A DNA stretch of 64,000 bases from Ilyobacter polytropus DSM 2926 (GCF_000165505.1 NC_014632.1:62001-126000), one strand, 5' to 3'. Positions 34,834-43,557 are shown, numbered from the stretch's first letter. The notes: generated from the letters alone by a model not told the origin. Program-made: numbers and translations.

Positions 34834-35229
34834 TTAAGAAATTTTTGTTCCTGCATTAGGTCCAGCACTTTGGTCGTAAATAGCTGTCGGATTGAAAGTC
34901 CACACTGCCTGAGTAGGCAAGCCTAATTTTTTCAGCTCCTCTGCTACTGTATCAAATAAATTACCGCTTATTTGTCTTTCGATAACAGTTGCATTTACCA
35001 GGTAAGATTCAGTTCCCTTTACTGCTAAAACAGCAATATTTTTATTTGTTTCAAGGTTTTTAGCAGTTTTTTTCATTAAAACTTCAGCAGCACATAACAG
35101 ATCTCCTGCTGGAGCCATAATACTTCCTACTACAATTGAGTGTGGGATTCCCTGCGAATCAACAGTTGTTAAAACTTTTGAAGCTTCCCTGTCATTTAAT
35201 AAATTCATAACATTTTCCGGCATTTTCAT
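34834..35229 (-). CDS. Pyridoxamine 5'-phosphate oxidase-like flavin-binding protein, second
   Basis: 131-residue split-barrel flavoprotein. MKMPENVMNLLNDREASKVL and VVGSIMAPAGDLLCAAEVLMKKTAKNLE match small FMN-binding family members. Ribosome site GGAGAG. Divergent from an HxlR regulator and upstream of the flavodoxin-fold reductase, so probably a redox-responsive two-gene unit. The reaction is not known. Confidence 0.75.
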   Translation of the reverse strand: MKMPENVMNLLNDREASKVLTTVDSQGIPHSIVVGSIMAPAGDLLCAAEVLMKKTAKNLETNKNIAVLAVKGTESYLVNATVIERQISGNLFDTVAEELKKLGLPTQAVWTFNPTAIYDQSAGPNAGTKIS

Positions 35230-35377
35230 TGATAGCTCTCCTTTTAAACTTTATTTTTTTATTCGTTGACTTTTGAATAATTTCATTATAAGCTTAAGAT
35301 ATCCAAAAAACAAGTACAAACATTTTTAATACTTAGTATGTAAAACATACTTAAAGCTAAGGAAGGAGCGAAACCAA

Positions 35378-35746
35378 TTGGAACAATTAATGCAAGAATG
35401 TAAGGAATGTAAGGTCATTGAAGAGTTAAGAAGTAAGTTGTGTTCTGTTTGTTTAACCCAGAGATTAATAAGGGGCAAATGGAAAATTTTAATTATTTTC
35501 CTATTAAAAGATGGTGCCTTAAGATTTTCACACATAAAAAAATCTATACCTAAAGTAACTCAAGCTTATTTAAGTAGTCAGCTAAAAGAGTTGGAAGCTA
35601 CGGGAATAATTGTTAGACATTCTTATAATCAAGTGCCTCCAAAAGTTGAATATTATTTAACAGATGAGGGAAAATCTTTTATTGAAGTAATTGATAACAT
35701 GCACTTTTGGGGAGTGGACTATATAAATAAAAATTTGAAAAAATAA
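35378..35746 (+). CDS. HxlR-family winged-helix regulator
   Basis: 122-residue regulator with the HxlR core RGKWKILIIFLLKDGALRFS and KSIPKVTQAYLSSQLKELEATGII. The N-terminus has four Cys residues (QECKECKVIEELRSKLCSVC), more than usual, suggesting thiol or metal sensing. The start is TTG 35378, eight bases after GGAAGGAGCG. Divergent from the flavoprotein operon that it probably controls. Confidence 0.85.
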   Translation: MEQLMQECKECKVIEELRSKLCSVCLTQRLIRGKWKILIIFLLKDGALRFSHIKKSIPKVTQAYLSSQLKELEATGIIVRHSYNQVPPKVEYYLTDEGKSFIEVIDNMHFWGVDYINKNLKK

Positions 35747-35822
35747 AATATCTTTAGAATATTTTTAAAGGTCTGGATTAAAATTAATAATTACGGGATT
35801 TAAAAAATTGGATATAATATCA

Positions 35823-35870
35823 AGCACTCTTATGAGTGCCCTTTTGTAATTAGATCTTGGTTAAAATATC
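35823..35870 (+). repeat. Terminator and dispersed-repeat copy after the HxlR gene
   Basis: GCACTC-TTAT-GAGTGC followed by CCTTTTG, then TTAGATCTTGGTTAAAATAT, a diverged version of the repeat tail with the middle section missing. Confidence 0.65.
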
Positions 35871-36104
35871 ATAAATTCTTCTATTTTATAGAGAGATTTT
35901 TTTGATTACTCAATTTTTTAAGATACGCATATAGTCAAAAGAAAATAAGCCCCACCCAGACTAATATATTTAGTGAATGGTTTAGCTTTATTATATATAT
36001 TTGCTAAACGTTGTTAATAAGTGTTAAAGTTATTTAAATTGAATTGAAATTATTTTATAAATTTAAGATATAAGAGAATAAATTAATTATACAGTTCAAT
36101 CTTT

Positions 36105-36158
36105 ATAATATCTTATTAGAAAAAAGAGACTTCTCTTTCATGCCCTAAAAAGATATAT
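36105..36158 (+). ncRNA. Upstream copy of the candidate aptamer in the ectoine-operon leader
   Basis: P1 pairs ATATCTT (36108-36114) with AAGATAT (36150-36156). Inside are a hairpin AAAGAGA/TCTCTTT and the junction GCCCT (36142-36146), the same layout as the element 45 nt downstream. It has no terminator of its own, so the leader would present two aptamer-like domains in tandem. Confidence 0.55.
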
Positions 36159-36198
36159 GAATTATTATAAAATAATATAAAAATAGAATAATATTCAT

Positions 36199-36313
36199 CT
36201 AAGTAAAGGGCATCTTTGTAAGAAAAGATAAGGTCAGCCTTATTTTACCCTTCAAAGATATAAAGTCATATTACTTTCATTTGATTTTTAAATGGGAGTA
36301 GTCTGACTTTTTT
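36199..36313 (+). ncRNA. Candidate attenuator RNA, copy in the ectoine operon leader
   Basis: AAGTAA (36201-36206); P1 ATCTTTG (36212) with CAAAGAT (36253); inner hairpin of AAGATAAGG with CCTTATTTT; junction ACCCTT (36247-36252); TTACTT (36271-36276) inside a 19-bp terminator stem (AGTCATATTACTTTCATTT with AAATGGGAGTAGTCTGACT, one mismatch) followed by TTTTTT. AAGTAA:TTACTT pairing would enclose P1 and break the terminator. Confidence 0.8.
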
Positions 36314-36408
36314 ATTTTGAATTATTTTACAGAAAATCATTCGATAACCAATTATTATTCTATTTAGGAGACCATTTTATATAAAATGGTTATTTAATTC
36401 AAAATAAA

Positions 36409-36436
36409 TATTGTCGACAATAGACAATAGACAATT
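36409..36436. promoter_or_regulatory. Candidate GntR operator with three phased half-sites (ectoine operon)
   Basis: The palindrome TATTGTCGACAATA (36409-36422) is extended by two further right halves, so GACAATA recurs at 36416, 36423 and (as GACAATT) 36430, exactly 7 bp apart. Same geometry as 22918-22944 with a different sequence. The likely binder is the regulator encoded at 42837-43505. Confidence 0.65.
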
Positions 36437-36494
36437 TTTGTTAAACTTAAATAATAAAACTTGGTTAAGTTTTCAGTAGCAGGAGGGGTTGTGC

Positions 36495-37676
36495 GTGGAC
36501 ATAATAAGAGAGATAGAAGATTTAAGAGAAGAATTGATAAACTTAAGAAGAGATTTCCATAAACATCCTGAATTGGGATTCCAGGAATTTAGAACTTCAG
36601 AAATAATAACAAACTATCTTAAGGAGTTAGGCATTGAAGTAAAATCAGGAATTGCAAAAACAGGCGTAGTAGGATTGTTAAAAGGTAAAAGTCCAGGGCG
36701 TACTGTCTTACTTCGTGCAGATATGGACGCTTTAGCTATACAAGAAGAAGTAGATACCACTTATAAATCTGTCCATGATGGAAAGATGCACGCCTGTGGT
36801 CATGACGGTCATATAGCAATGCTTTTAATTGCAGCTAAAATCTTAGTGAAGTATAAAGATGAGATAAACGGAAATATAAAATTTCTTTTTCAACCAAATG
36901 AAGAAGAAGCAGGAGCAAGAGCCATGATAGACGAAGGTGTACTTGAAAATCCACATGTAGATGCTGCTTTTGCAATTCATCTATGGACTCCAATAGAATA
37001 TAAAAATATAGGAGTTACACCTGGACCTGTAATGGCTGCCCATGATAATTTCAAGGTTACCATCAAAGGGAAGGGGGGACATACTTCATCACCACATATT
37101 TCAATTGACCCAATGATTGCGGCAGCAAATGTTATTCAATCCGTTCAAAGCATTCAAACAAGAGAAATAGATGTACTTTCTCCTACATCTATAATATTTG
37201 GAAAAATTAATGGAGGAACAGCATCTAATATTATTCCTGAAACAGTTGAATTAGAAGGTACTATTAGATATTTATATGAAGGTAAGGACAATAGTGAAGA
37301 AAAACCAAGAATTAGATTTGAAAGGATTGTGAGAAATGTTTGTAATTTGTACAGAACAGAGTATGAATTACAGATAATGCCAAGCAGTTATGCAGTAATA
37401 AATAATGATAAATTGACTAATATTGCCATGGATGAATCCAGTATGATAGTAAATAGAAATGGTGGAAAAATCGTTTCGTATATTTGTATGGCAGGAGAAG
37501 ATTTTTCGGAATTCTCTAGTGAAGTACCAAGTACTTTGATTTTTGTAGGAGCTGGTAATAAAGCAAAGGAAGCTCATTATCCTCATCATCATCCAAGGTT
37601 TGATATAGACGAAGATGCATTGGCTGTAGGGGTAGAACTACATGTTAGAAATGTAATTGCGTTTTTAAAAAGATAA
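36495..37676 (+). CDS. M20-family amidohydrolase, probable N-acetyl-diaminobutyrate deacetylase (DoeB2 type)
   Basis: 393-residue zinc-dependent M20D peptidase/aminoacylase. Metal motifs are RADMDALAI, HACGHDGHIAML and the catalytic Glu pair in PNEEEAGARAM; the C-terminal HHHPRFDIDEDAL is typical. M20D enzymes deacylate N-acyl amino acids. Placed before the ectoine hydrolase gene, the likely substrate is N-acetyl-2,4-diaminobutyrate, giving diaminobutyrate and acetate. The GTG at 36495 has AGGAGG eight bases upstream; the in-frame TTG at 36489 is too close to it. The family is certain; the substrate is from context. Confidence 0.8.
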   Translation: MDIIREIEDLREELINLRRDFHKHPELGFQEFRTSEIITNYLKELGIEVKSGIAKTGVVGLLKGKSPGRTVLLRADMDALAIQEEVDTTYKSVHDGKMHACGHDGHIAMLLIAAKILVKYKDEINGNIKFLFQPNEEEAGARAMIDEGVLENPHVDAAFAIHLWTPIEYKNIGVTPGPVMAAHDNFKVTIKGKGGHTSSPHISIDPMIAAANVIQSVQSIQTREIDVLSPTSIIFGKINGGTASNIIPETVELEGTIRYLYEGKDNSEEKPRIRFERIVRNVCNLYRTEYELQIMPSSYAVINNDKLTNIAMDESSMIVNRNGGKIVSYICMAGEDFSEFSSEVPSTLIFVGAGNKAKEAHYPHHHPRFDIDEDALAVGVELHVRNVIAFLKR

Positions 37677-37711
37677 AAAAATTATTATAAAATATAAGGG
37701 GGGGTATTACA

Positions 37712-38887
37712 ATGATGCCATTTGAGAAAAAAGAATATTTGGAAAGAATGAAAAAAGTAAAAGAAAGTATGAATCATAAAGGAATAGAAGTCCTTTTAAT
37801 TACGGATCCAGCAAATATTTGTTATCTTTCTGGTCATAATGCTTGGTCATTTTATGTACACCAAATTCTATTAGTTACATTAGATGATGAAATGCCAATT
37901 TTTATCGGAAGATACATGGATGCTTTCTGTGGGGTGGTAAAAACTACTTGGTTAGATGAAAATCATGTTAGAGCTTACCCAGATTATTATGTTCAAAGTT
38001 TAATAAAGCATCCAATGGATTACGTTTGTGATGTAGTTAAAGAATTGAATCTTGATAAAAAATCTATTGGAGTTGAAATGGATAATTATTATTTTACAGC
38101 TTCAGCGTATAAACATCTAGTACAAGGACTACCTGATGCTCGTTTTGTGGATGGTGATTTAGTTGTAAATTGGGTAAGAGTAATAAAATCGGATAAGGAA
38201 ATTGAATTGCAAAGAAGAGCTGCTAAGATTGTTGAAAAAGCAATGCAAACGGCTATTGATTCATTAGAACCTGGAGCTAGAAAATGCGATGTAGCTGCAG
38301 ACATACTTCATGCTCAAGTTAGTGGTACTCAAGAATTTGGCGGAGATTATACAAGTATTGTACCCCTTATGCCTTGTGGAGAAACCGCCGGAGCTCCTCA
38401 TTTAACATGGGATGAAAGTAGATATACTGATAATACAGTAGTTGCAGTGGAATTGGCAGGCTGTCACCAAAGATATCATTCCCCAATGGCGAGAACTGTT
38501 TCTTTAGGAAAACCAAGTCCCAAAGTAGAAGAAATTGCTAAAATTACAATTGAAGGATTAAATGCAGCATTGGACGTTATTAAACCAGGCGTAACCTGCG
38601 AAGAGGTAGAATTAGCTTGGAGAAAGACTATAGGTAAGTATGGTATAGAAAAAGAATCTCGTATAGGATATTCTATGGGACTTAACTATCCACCTGATTG
38701 GGGTGAGCATACAATAAGTTTAAGACCAGGAGATAAAACTATTTTAAAACCTAATATGACGCTACACTGTATACCAGGTATGTACTTTGATGATTTTGGA
38801 GTATCAATTAGTGAAGCGCTAGTTGTTACAGAAAATGGATGTGAAACTTTAGCTAATTTTCCTCGTAAGTTATTTGTTAAAGAATAA
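37712..38887 (+). CDS. doeA: Ectoine hydrolase (M24 peptidase-fold)
   Basis: 391-residue creatinase/aminopeptidase P-fold hydrolase. Long segments agree with DoeA/EutD as I remember it: DPANICYLSGHNAWSFYVHQ, YVQSLIKHPMDYV, GVEMDNYYFTASAY, PHLTWDESRY and LNYPPDWGEHTISLRPGD. DoeA opens the ectoine ring to N-acetyl-2,4-diaminobutyrate. No metal-ligand set of true M24 aminopeptidases is complete, as expected for this subgroup. It sits after the M20 deacetylase and before a TRAP transporter, the transporter class used for ectoine in halophiles. The start is one of two adjacent ATG codons. Confidence 0.85.
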   Translation: MMPFEKKEYLERMKKVKESMNHKGIEVLLITDPANICYLSGHNAWSFYVHQILLVTLDDEMPIFIGRYMDAFCGVVKTTWLDENHVRAYPDYYVQSLIKHPMDYVCDVVKELNLDKKSIGVEMDNYYFTASAYKHLVQGLPDARFVDGDLVVNWVRVIKSDKEIELQRRAAKIVEKAMQTAIDSLEPGARKCDVAADILHAQVSGTQEFGGDYTSIVPLMPCGETAGAPHLTWDESRYTDNTVVAVELAGCHQRYHSPMARTVSLGKPSPKVEEIAKITIEGLNAALDVIKPGVTCEEVELAWRKTIGKYGIEKESRIGYSMGLNYPPDWGEHTISLRPGDKTILKPNMTLHCIPGMYFDDFGVSISEALVVTENGCETLANFPRKLFVKE

Positions 38888-38944
38888 ACAAGTAATGCTA
38901 GGAATAGTTAGTATAAAATTTAGCCATTAGAAAGGAGCTATAAT

Positions 38945-39481
38945 ATGAATTTGATTAAAAAGGTAGATGATTTTACCCGTAAAATTGAAGAAGTAATATT
39001 AAGTTATGGAATTATTTTTATGGCTATAACCTTAATTGGAAATGTTATTAGTAGAACTTTGTTTAATAAAAGTTGGACATGGGCTGAGGAAGTGGGACAA
39101 ATACTTGTAATATCAATTACCTTTGTAGGAACTAGTCATGCGGCAAGAGTGGGAAGACATATCAGAATGTCAGCTTTCTTTGACATGTTGTCTCAAAAAA
39201 ATCAGAAGATATTAATATTGATTATGTCTTTAGTCACTTCTATTACAATGTTTTACTTAAGTTATTTATCTTTATTGTACACAATGAAAATATACTCTAT
39301 AGGAAGAGTGACTCCTTCAATGAGACTTCCAATGTATAAAATAACTTCTGTAGTTGTATTTGGGTTTTTCTTGACAGGAATTCAATACTTAATAAATTTC
39401 ATATTAAATATAAAAGAAAAAGACGTTTATATAGGAACGGAGAAAAAAATAGGTGATGAAGAGCTTATAAGTGGTTATTAA
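38945..39481 (+). CDS. TRAP transporter small membrane subunit (DctQ), ectoine operon
   Basis: 178 residues with four transmembrane helices and the DctQ motif ISRTLFNKSWTWAEEVGQIL after the first helix, then VGTSHAARVGRHIRMSAFFDML. Ribosome site AAAGGAGC. Followed by the large subunit 53 bp later. Probably the membrane anchor of an ectoine/hydroxyectoine importer (TeaABC/UehABC-like by role). Confidence 0.88.
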   Translation: MNLIKKVDDFTRKIEEVILSYGIIFMAITLIGNVISRTLFNKSWTWAEEVGQILVISITFVGTSHAARVGRHIRMSAFFDMLSQKNQKILILIMSLVTSITMFYLSYLSLLYTMKIYSIGRVTPSMRLPMYKITSVVVFGFFLTGIQYLINFILNIKEKDVYIGTEKKIGDEELISGY

Positions 39482-39534
39482 GTATACAATTTAAGCAAAT
39501 TTATTCGCTAATCCTAATAAAGGAGGAGAGTAAG

Positions 39535-40815
39535 ATGATAGTAACACTGATTGGAATTATGATAGTTTTATTATTATTGGGTTTCCCAATGTTAATGTCT
39601 ATGATTGTGTCACCCTTAGCAGTTACACTAATATATTTTCCAAATATTAATGCGACACTGTTAATACAACAACTAGTAGCCGGAGTTCAACCTTTCGTTC
39701 TTTTAGCAGTACCGATGTTTATATTTGCAGCAGATATTATGTGTGCTGGTAAAACAGCAAATAGATTACTAGATTTTGTCGAAAAATTTGTTGGCCATAT
39801 ACATGGGGGCATGGCAATTACCACTGCAACTGCTTGCACATTGTTTGGGGCAATTTCAGGTTCAACTCAAGCAACAGTAGTAGCAATTGGAAAACCTATG
39901 CGCCAGAAATTATTGAAAATGGGTTACGATGATAGTGATGCTATGGCCTTAATAATTAATGCCAGTGATATTGCATTACTGATTCCACCAAGTATAGGAA
40001 TGATCATGTACGCTGTGGTTACAGGAGCTTCAGTAGGGGAATTGTTTATAGCAGGGATTGGACCTGGACTAGTTCTTTTAGTTTGTTTTTCGATCTATAG
40101 TTATATTTTTGCCAGAAAGAATAATATTCCAAGAACCCCCAAAGCAAGTATTAAAGAAAAGATGAGAGCAACTAAAAAAGCATTATTACCTTTGGGATTT
40201 CCAGTAATAATTATTGGGGGAATTTATTCAGGTATTTTCAGCCCAACTGAAGCTGCAGCAGCCTCTGTGTTATACGCAGTAATTTTGGAAGTTGTGGTAT
40301 ACAAAGCTATAAAGATAAAAGAATTATATAATATTGCTTTATCCACTGGTTTAGTTACTGCAGCTGTTTTTATTCTAGTAGGTGGAGGACAAGCATTCTC
40401 ATGGTTAATTTCTTATGCGAAGATTCCTCAAATGATGACTTCTGTGCTCTTGGGAGGAAGTCCATCACCATTAAGAATTTTATTAACAGTAACTATATTT
40501 TATTTCGTTGGTTGTATGTTTGTAGATCCGATTGTAGTAATTATCATCTTAACACCGATCTTTTATCCGCTAGCTATGGCTGCAGGTATTGATCCTATAC
40601 ATTTAGGTATACTTATCACATTGCAGTCAGCAATAGGTTCAGCAACACCACCATTTGGGTGCGATATTTTTACAGCCTGTGCGGTGTTTGAGAAACCATA
40701 CCTGGAAGTAATAAGAAAAACACCGCCATATATATTTATATTAGTGGTAATTTCTATTATAATGATATTTTTTCCAGGAATTGCTCTGTTTTTCAGAGAT
40801 TTAGTTTTTTCCTAG
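39535..40815 (+). CDS. TRAP transporter large membrane subunit (DctM), ectoine operon
   Basis: 426-residue transport subunit with about twelve membrane segments. Family motifs FGAISGSTQATVVAIGKPM, SDIALLIPPSIGMIMYAVV and GSATPPFGCDIFTACAVF are present. Preceded by GGAGGAGAG. Sodium-coupled uptake partner of the DctQ and DctP proteins beside it. Confidence 0.9.
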   Translation: MIVTLIGIMIVLLLLGFPMLMSMIVSPLAVTLIYFPNINATLLIQQLVAGVQPFVLLAVPMFIFAADIMCAGKTANRLLDFVEKFVGHIHGGMAITTATACTLFGAISGSTQATVVAIGKPMRQKLLKMGYDDSDAMALIINASDIALLIPPSIGMIMYAVVTGASVGELFIAGIGPGLVLLVCFSIYSYIFARKNNIPRTPKASIKEKMRATKKALLPLGFPVIIIGGIYSGIFSPTEAAAASVLYAVILEVVVYKAIKIKELYNIALSTGLVTAAVFILVGGGQAFSWLISYAKIPQMMTSVLLGGSPSPLRILLTVTIFYFVGCMFVDPIVVIIILTPIFYPLAMAAGIDPIHLGILITLQSAIGSATPPFGCDIFTACAVFEKPYLEVIRKTPPYIFILVVISIIMIFFPGIALFFRDLVFS

Positions 40816-40893
40816 TTAAATCATTAGCAATATAAAATAAATAAATCCGTTTGGCAGGGGTGCTATACGAGATAATACAAGGGGGAGTAAATA

Positions 40894-41946
40894 ATGATAA
40901 AAAAAATATCTTTGCTTATGTTAATTGTGATATTAACTCTTTCACTTTTTGGGTGCAGTGATGGTGGTTCTGCAAATAATGAAGCTTCTTCAGGTAAGCC
41001 AGTTACTTGGAGAATAACACATGAAGAAGTAGTTGGTAGCGTACAAGATGTTTATGCGAATAAATTTAAAGAGCTTATTGAAGAAAAATCAGCCGGAAAA
41101 ATTAAAGTAGAGGTCTATCCAGTGGGTCAATTAGGAGACGGTGTTACCCAAGTTGAGCTCCTTCAAGATGGAGGTGTAGACTTTGCTATCAATAATCCTG
41201 GTGCAGTGGCAACAATAATTCCAGAAAATCAAGTGTTTTCACTACAGTTTCTTTTGTCCGATGATATGGATGTAAATCAAAAGGTAATGACAGAGGGTGC
41301 AGCTAAAGATGAACTTAATAATATTTATTTAAAGAAAGGCATTAAAGTGTTAGATTGGTTTACAGAAGGATTTCAAATGTGGACAGGAAACAAATCATTA
41401 ACAAGTATTGATGATTTTAAAGGGTTTAAGATGAGAACAATGGCTTCTCCTATGATATCGGCAGGATATGAAGCATACGGTGCTAATCCCACACCAATAC
41501 CTTATATGGAGGTTTACAGTAGTTTACAATTAAATATGATTGATGGACAAGTTAATCCTATCTTTGCTATAGAGGAAATGAAATTTTATGAAGTGCAAAA
41601 ATATTTAATGATGTCTAAACAAAACACTTTTGTTGGTACCTTTTGCGTGAATCCTGATTTTTGGGATAAATTAGGGGATTCTGATAAAGGAATGGTTGAG
41701 AGTATAGTACCAGAACTAAACAAATATATTTTTGAAGTTCAGGAAAATTTAAATACAGAAAGACTGGAAAAAATTAAAGAGGTAAGTGATATACAAATTG
41801 TTGAACTTACAGATGGAGAAAGGGATTCTTTTAAGGAAGCAAGCATACCAGTTAGAGATGTTTATGTAAATGAGGTAGGAGAAAAAGGTAAAAAAATATT
41901 AGATTTATTGATTAAGGATGTAGAGAAATTTGAAAATGAGAAATAA
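40894..41946 (+). CDS. TRAP transporter substrate-binding lipoprotein (DctP), ectoine operon
   Basis: 350-residue binding protein with the lipoprotein signal MIKKISLLMLIVILTLSLFGC. The DctP core is visible: YPVGQLGDGVTQVELLQDGG, then FKGFKMRTMASPMISAGYEA with the carboxylate-binding Arg, then MIDGQVNPIFAIEEMKFYEV. Encoded after its membrane subunits, the reverse of the nitrilase operon order. Proposed ligand: ectoine or hydroxyectoine, from context. Confidence 0.88.
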   Translation: MIKKISLLMLIVILTLSLFGCSDGGSANNEASSGKPVTWRITHEEVVGSVQDVYANKFKELIEEKSAGKIKVEVYPVGQLGDGVTQVELLQDGGVDFAINNPGAVATIIPENQVFSLQFLLSDDMDVNQKVMTEGAAKDELNNIYLKKGIKVLDWFTEGFQMWTGNKSLTSIDDFKGFKMRTMASPMISAGYEAYGANPTPIPYMEVYSSLQLNMIDGQVNPIFAIEEMKFYEVQKYLMMSKQNTFVGTFCVNPDFWDKLGDSDKGMVESIVPELNKYIFEVQENLNTERLEKIKEVSDIQIVELTDGERDSFKEASIPVRDVYVNEVGEKGKKILDLLIKDVEKFENEK

Positions 41947-42040
41947 ACATTTAATTTAGAATCGGTAATACTGACAGATAAATATAAAATTAAGATATTA
42001 TAATAACTTATTTTACTGTAATTTTACGGAGGAAGATTAT

Positions 42041-42769
42041 ATGAAAGATTTTTTATACGGAGAGAAATTAAAGATAGGACTTATTTATCCCTGTGGTGGG
42101 TGGGTTATGGAGCCAGAGTTTTATGATATGTCTCCAGTGGGAGTATCTACATATACAACCCGAGTTTTATTAGATAATGTTAATGAAAATGAGTTAACTA
42201 AAGTTGGTGACAGGGCTATCCGTGCTACTAAATTGCTATGCAAAGCTCCCGTAGATATAGTTGCATTAGGATGTACCAGTGGTAGCTTTATAGGTGGGGC
42301 CAAGTATGATGAGGAATTGATAAAAAAAATGGAGAAAGCTTCAGAGGGAGTACCTTGTCTAACTACATCTTCAGCCGTTGTTGCGGCATTAAAAAATCTA
42401 AATATAAAAAAAGTAGCATTAGCGACTCCGTACACTAATGATGTAAATATGCGATGTAAAATATTTTTAGAAGAATATGGATTTGAGATTACAAATATTT
42501 GTGGGTTAGGATTAACAAATGATTCTGAGATTGATAGACAAAAATTGGAAGTTATTTACAAATTAGCTAAAGATGCAGATACTACCGATGCAGAGGCAGT
42601 GGCTATATTATGTACTGGTGTTAGAAGCATACCTATTTTACAGGATTTAGAAACAGATTTAGGTAAACCAGTTATATCTGCTGTTCAGGCTACATTTTGG
42701 CATTGTCTTTGCATGGCGGGAGTTAAGGAAAAGATATCTGGTTATGGAAGTTTATTAGAAAGTATTTAA
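42041..42769 (+). CDS. eutA: Asp/Glu racemase-fold protein, EutA/maleate isomerase-like
   Basis: 242-residue protein of the aspartate/glutamate/hydantoin racemase superfamily. Two catalytic Cys are in expected places: VALGCTSGSFIGG near residue 75 and AILCTGVRSIPIL near 190. The opening KIGLIYPCGGWVMEPEFYDM resembles maleate isomerase and arylmalonate decarboxylase relatives. EutA of this fold is encoded in ectoine-utilisation operons of rhizobia, where its reaction may be epimerisation of hydroxyectoine; that matches this context. The name is given on family plus neighbourhood, not on a search. Confidence 0.65.
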   Translation: MKDFLYGEKLKIGLIYPCGGWVMEPEFYDMSPVGVSTYTTRVLLDNVNENELTKVGDRAIRATKLLCKAPVDIVALGCTSGSFIGGAKYDEELIKKMEKASEGVPCLTTSSAVVAALKNLNIKKVALATPYTNDVNMRCKIFLEEYGFEITNICGLGLTNDSEIDRQKLEVIYKLAKDADTTDAEAVAILCTGVRSIPILQDLETDLGKPVISAVQATFWHCLCMAGVKEKISGYGSLLESI

Positions 42770-42836
42770 AGGATAATTAAAAAAATAATCTATTTTGAAA
42801 TAGAAATTTTACATTATTATAATTAGGAGCGGAAAC

Positions 42837-43505
42837 ATGATAATTAAAAGTAAATTTTTTCATGAAAATCTCAGTGATAAAGTTGTAGAGTTTATTAAAC
42901 AAAAAATTTTTACAGGTGAGTATAAGAAAGGACACCATATTTTAGAACAGGAAATAGCTAATGAATTAAATATAAGTAGAGCACCAGTAAGGGAAGGAAT
43001 AAAATTATTGCAAAATCAAGAATTAATTAAATTTATACCAAGAAAAGGTAATTATGTAAATGAATTTACGATGGAAGATATAAAAGAAATTTATGACATA
43101 AGGTTATTAATAGAGACTAGCGTTTTTGAAATATTAATTAATGAAAAAAAATTAACAGAAGAGGATTTTCAAAACCTAATAAAAATTATTGATGAAATGG
43201 TTGAATTAGCTAAAAAAGAAGGTGAATTATCAACAAAAATCATGAATTTAAATAAAAAAGACATGGAATTTCATAGATATATTTGGAATAAATCTGGAAG
43301 CAACAGGAGAATAAGGATTTTATCAACTTTATATACTCAGTTACAACTAGCTATGATTATAGATACAAAATTAGCAGGAAATCTAGAAAATACTGCAAAA
43401 GAGCATTATGCAATAATAGAATATTTAAGACAAGGGGATTTAGATAGCTGTATAAAAGCCTTTGAAGATCATATATTAATATACAGAAATAAAAATAATC
43501 AATAG
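42837..43505 (+). CDS. GntR-family regulator, FCD subfamily, of the ectoine operon
   Basis: 222-residue regulator with a winged HTH (KKGHHILEQEIANELNISRAPVREGIKLL) and FCD domain (KKDMEFHRYIW, AKEHYAIIEYL and FEDHILIY carry the metal site). It ends the ectoine cluster. It is not the MocR-type EnuR regulator of proteobacterial ectoine operons, so control here has a different origin. The candidate operator is the phased palindrome at 36409-36436. Confidence 0.88.
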   Translation: MIIKSKFFHENLSDKVVEFIKQKIFTGEYKKGHHILEQEIANELNISRAPVREGIKLLQNQELIKFIPRKGNYVNEFTMEDIKEIYDIRLLIETSVFEILINEKKLTEEDFQNLIKIIDEMVELAKKEGELSTKIMNLNKKDMEFHRYIWNKSGSNRRIRILSTLYTQLQLAMIIDTKLAGNLENTAKEHYAIIEYLRQGDLDSCIKAFEDHILIYRNKNNQ

Positions 43506-43557
43506 GTAGCATAATTTATACATATAAATAATTTTAAATTAAAAGGAGTGTTTAAAT

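Noticed and set aside
36409-36436. CRISPR-like array or microsatellite
   Set aside because: Only three 7-bp units fused to a palindrome, with no spacers; a regulator-binding site explains it better. The same holds for 22918-22944.
42041-42769. Ethanolamine utilisation gene because of the name EutA
   Set aside because: The protein has the Asp/Glu racemase fold of ectoine-utilisation EutA. No ethanolamine ammonia-lyase genes or microcompartment genes are present.
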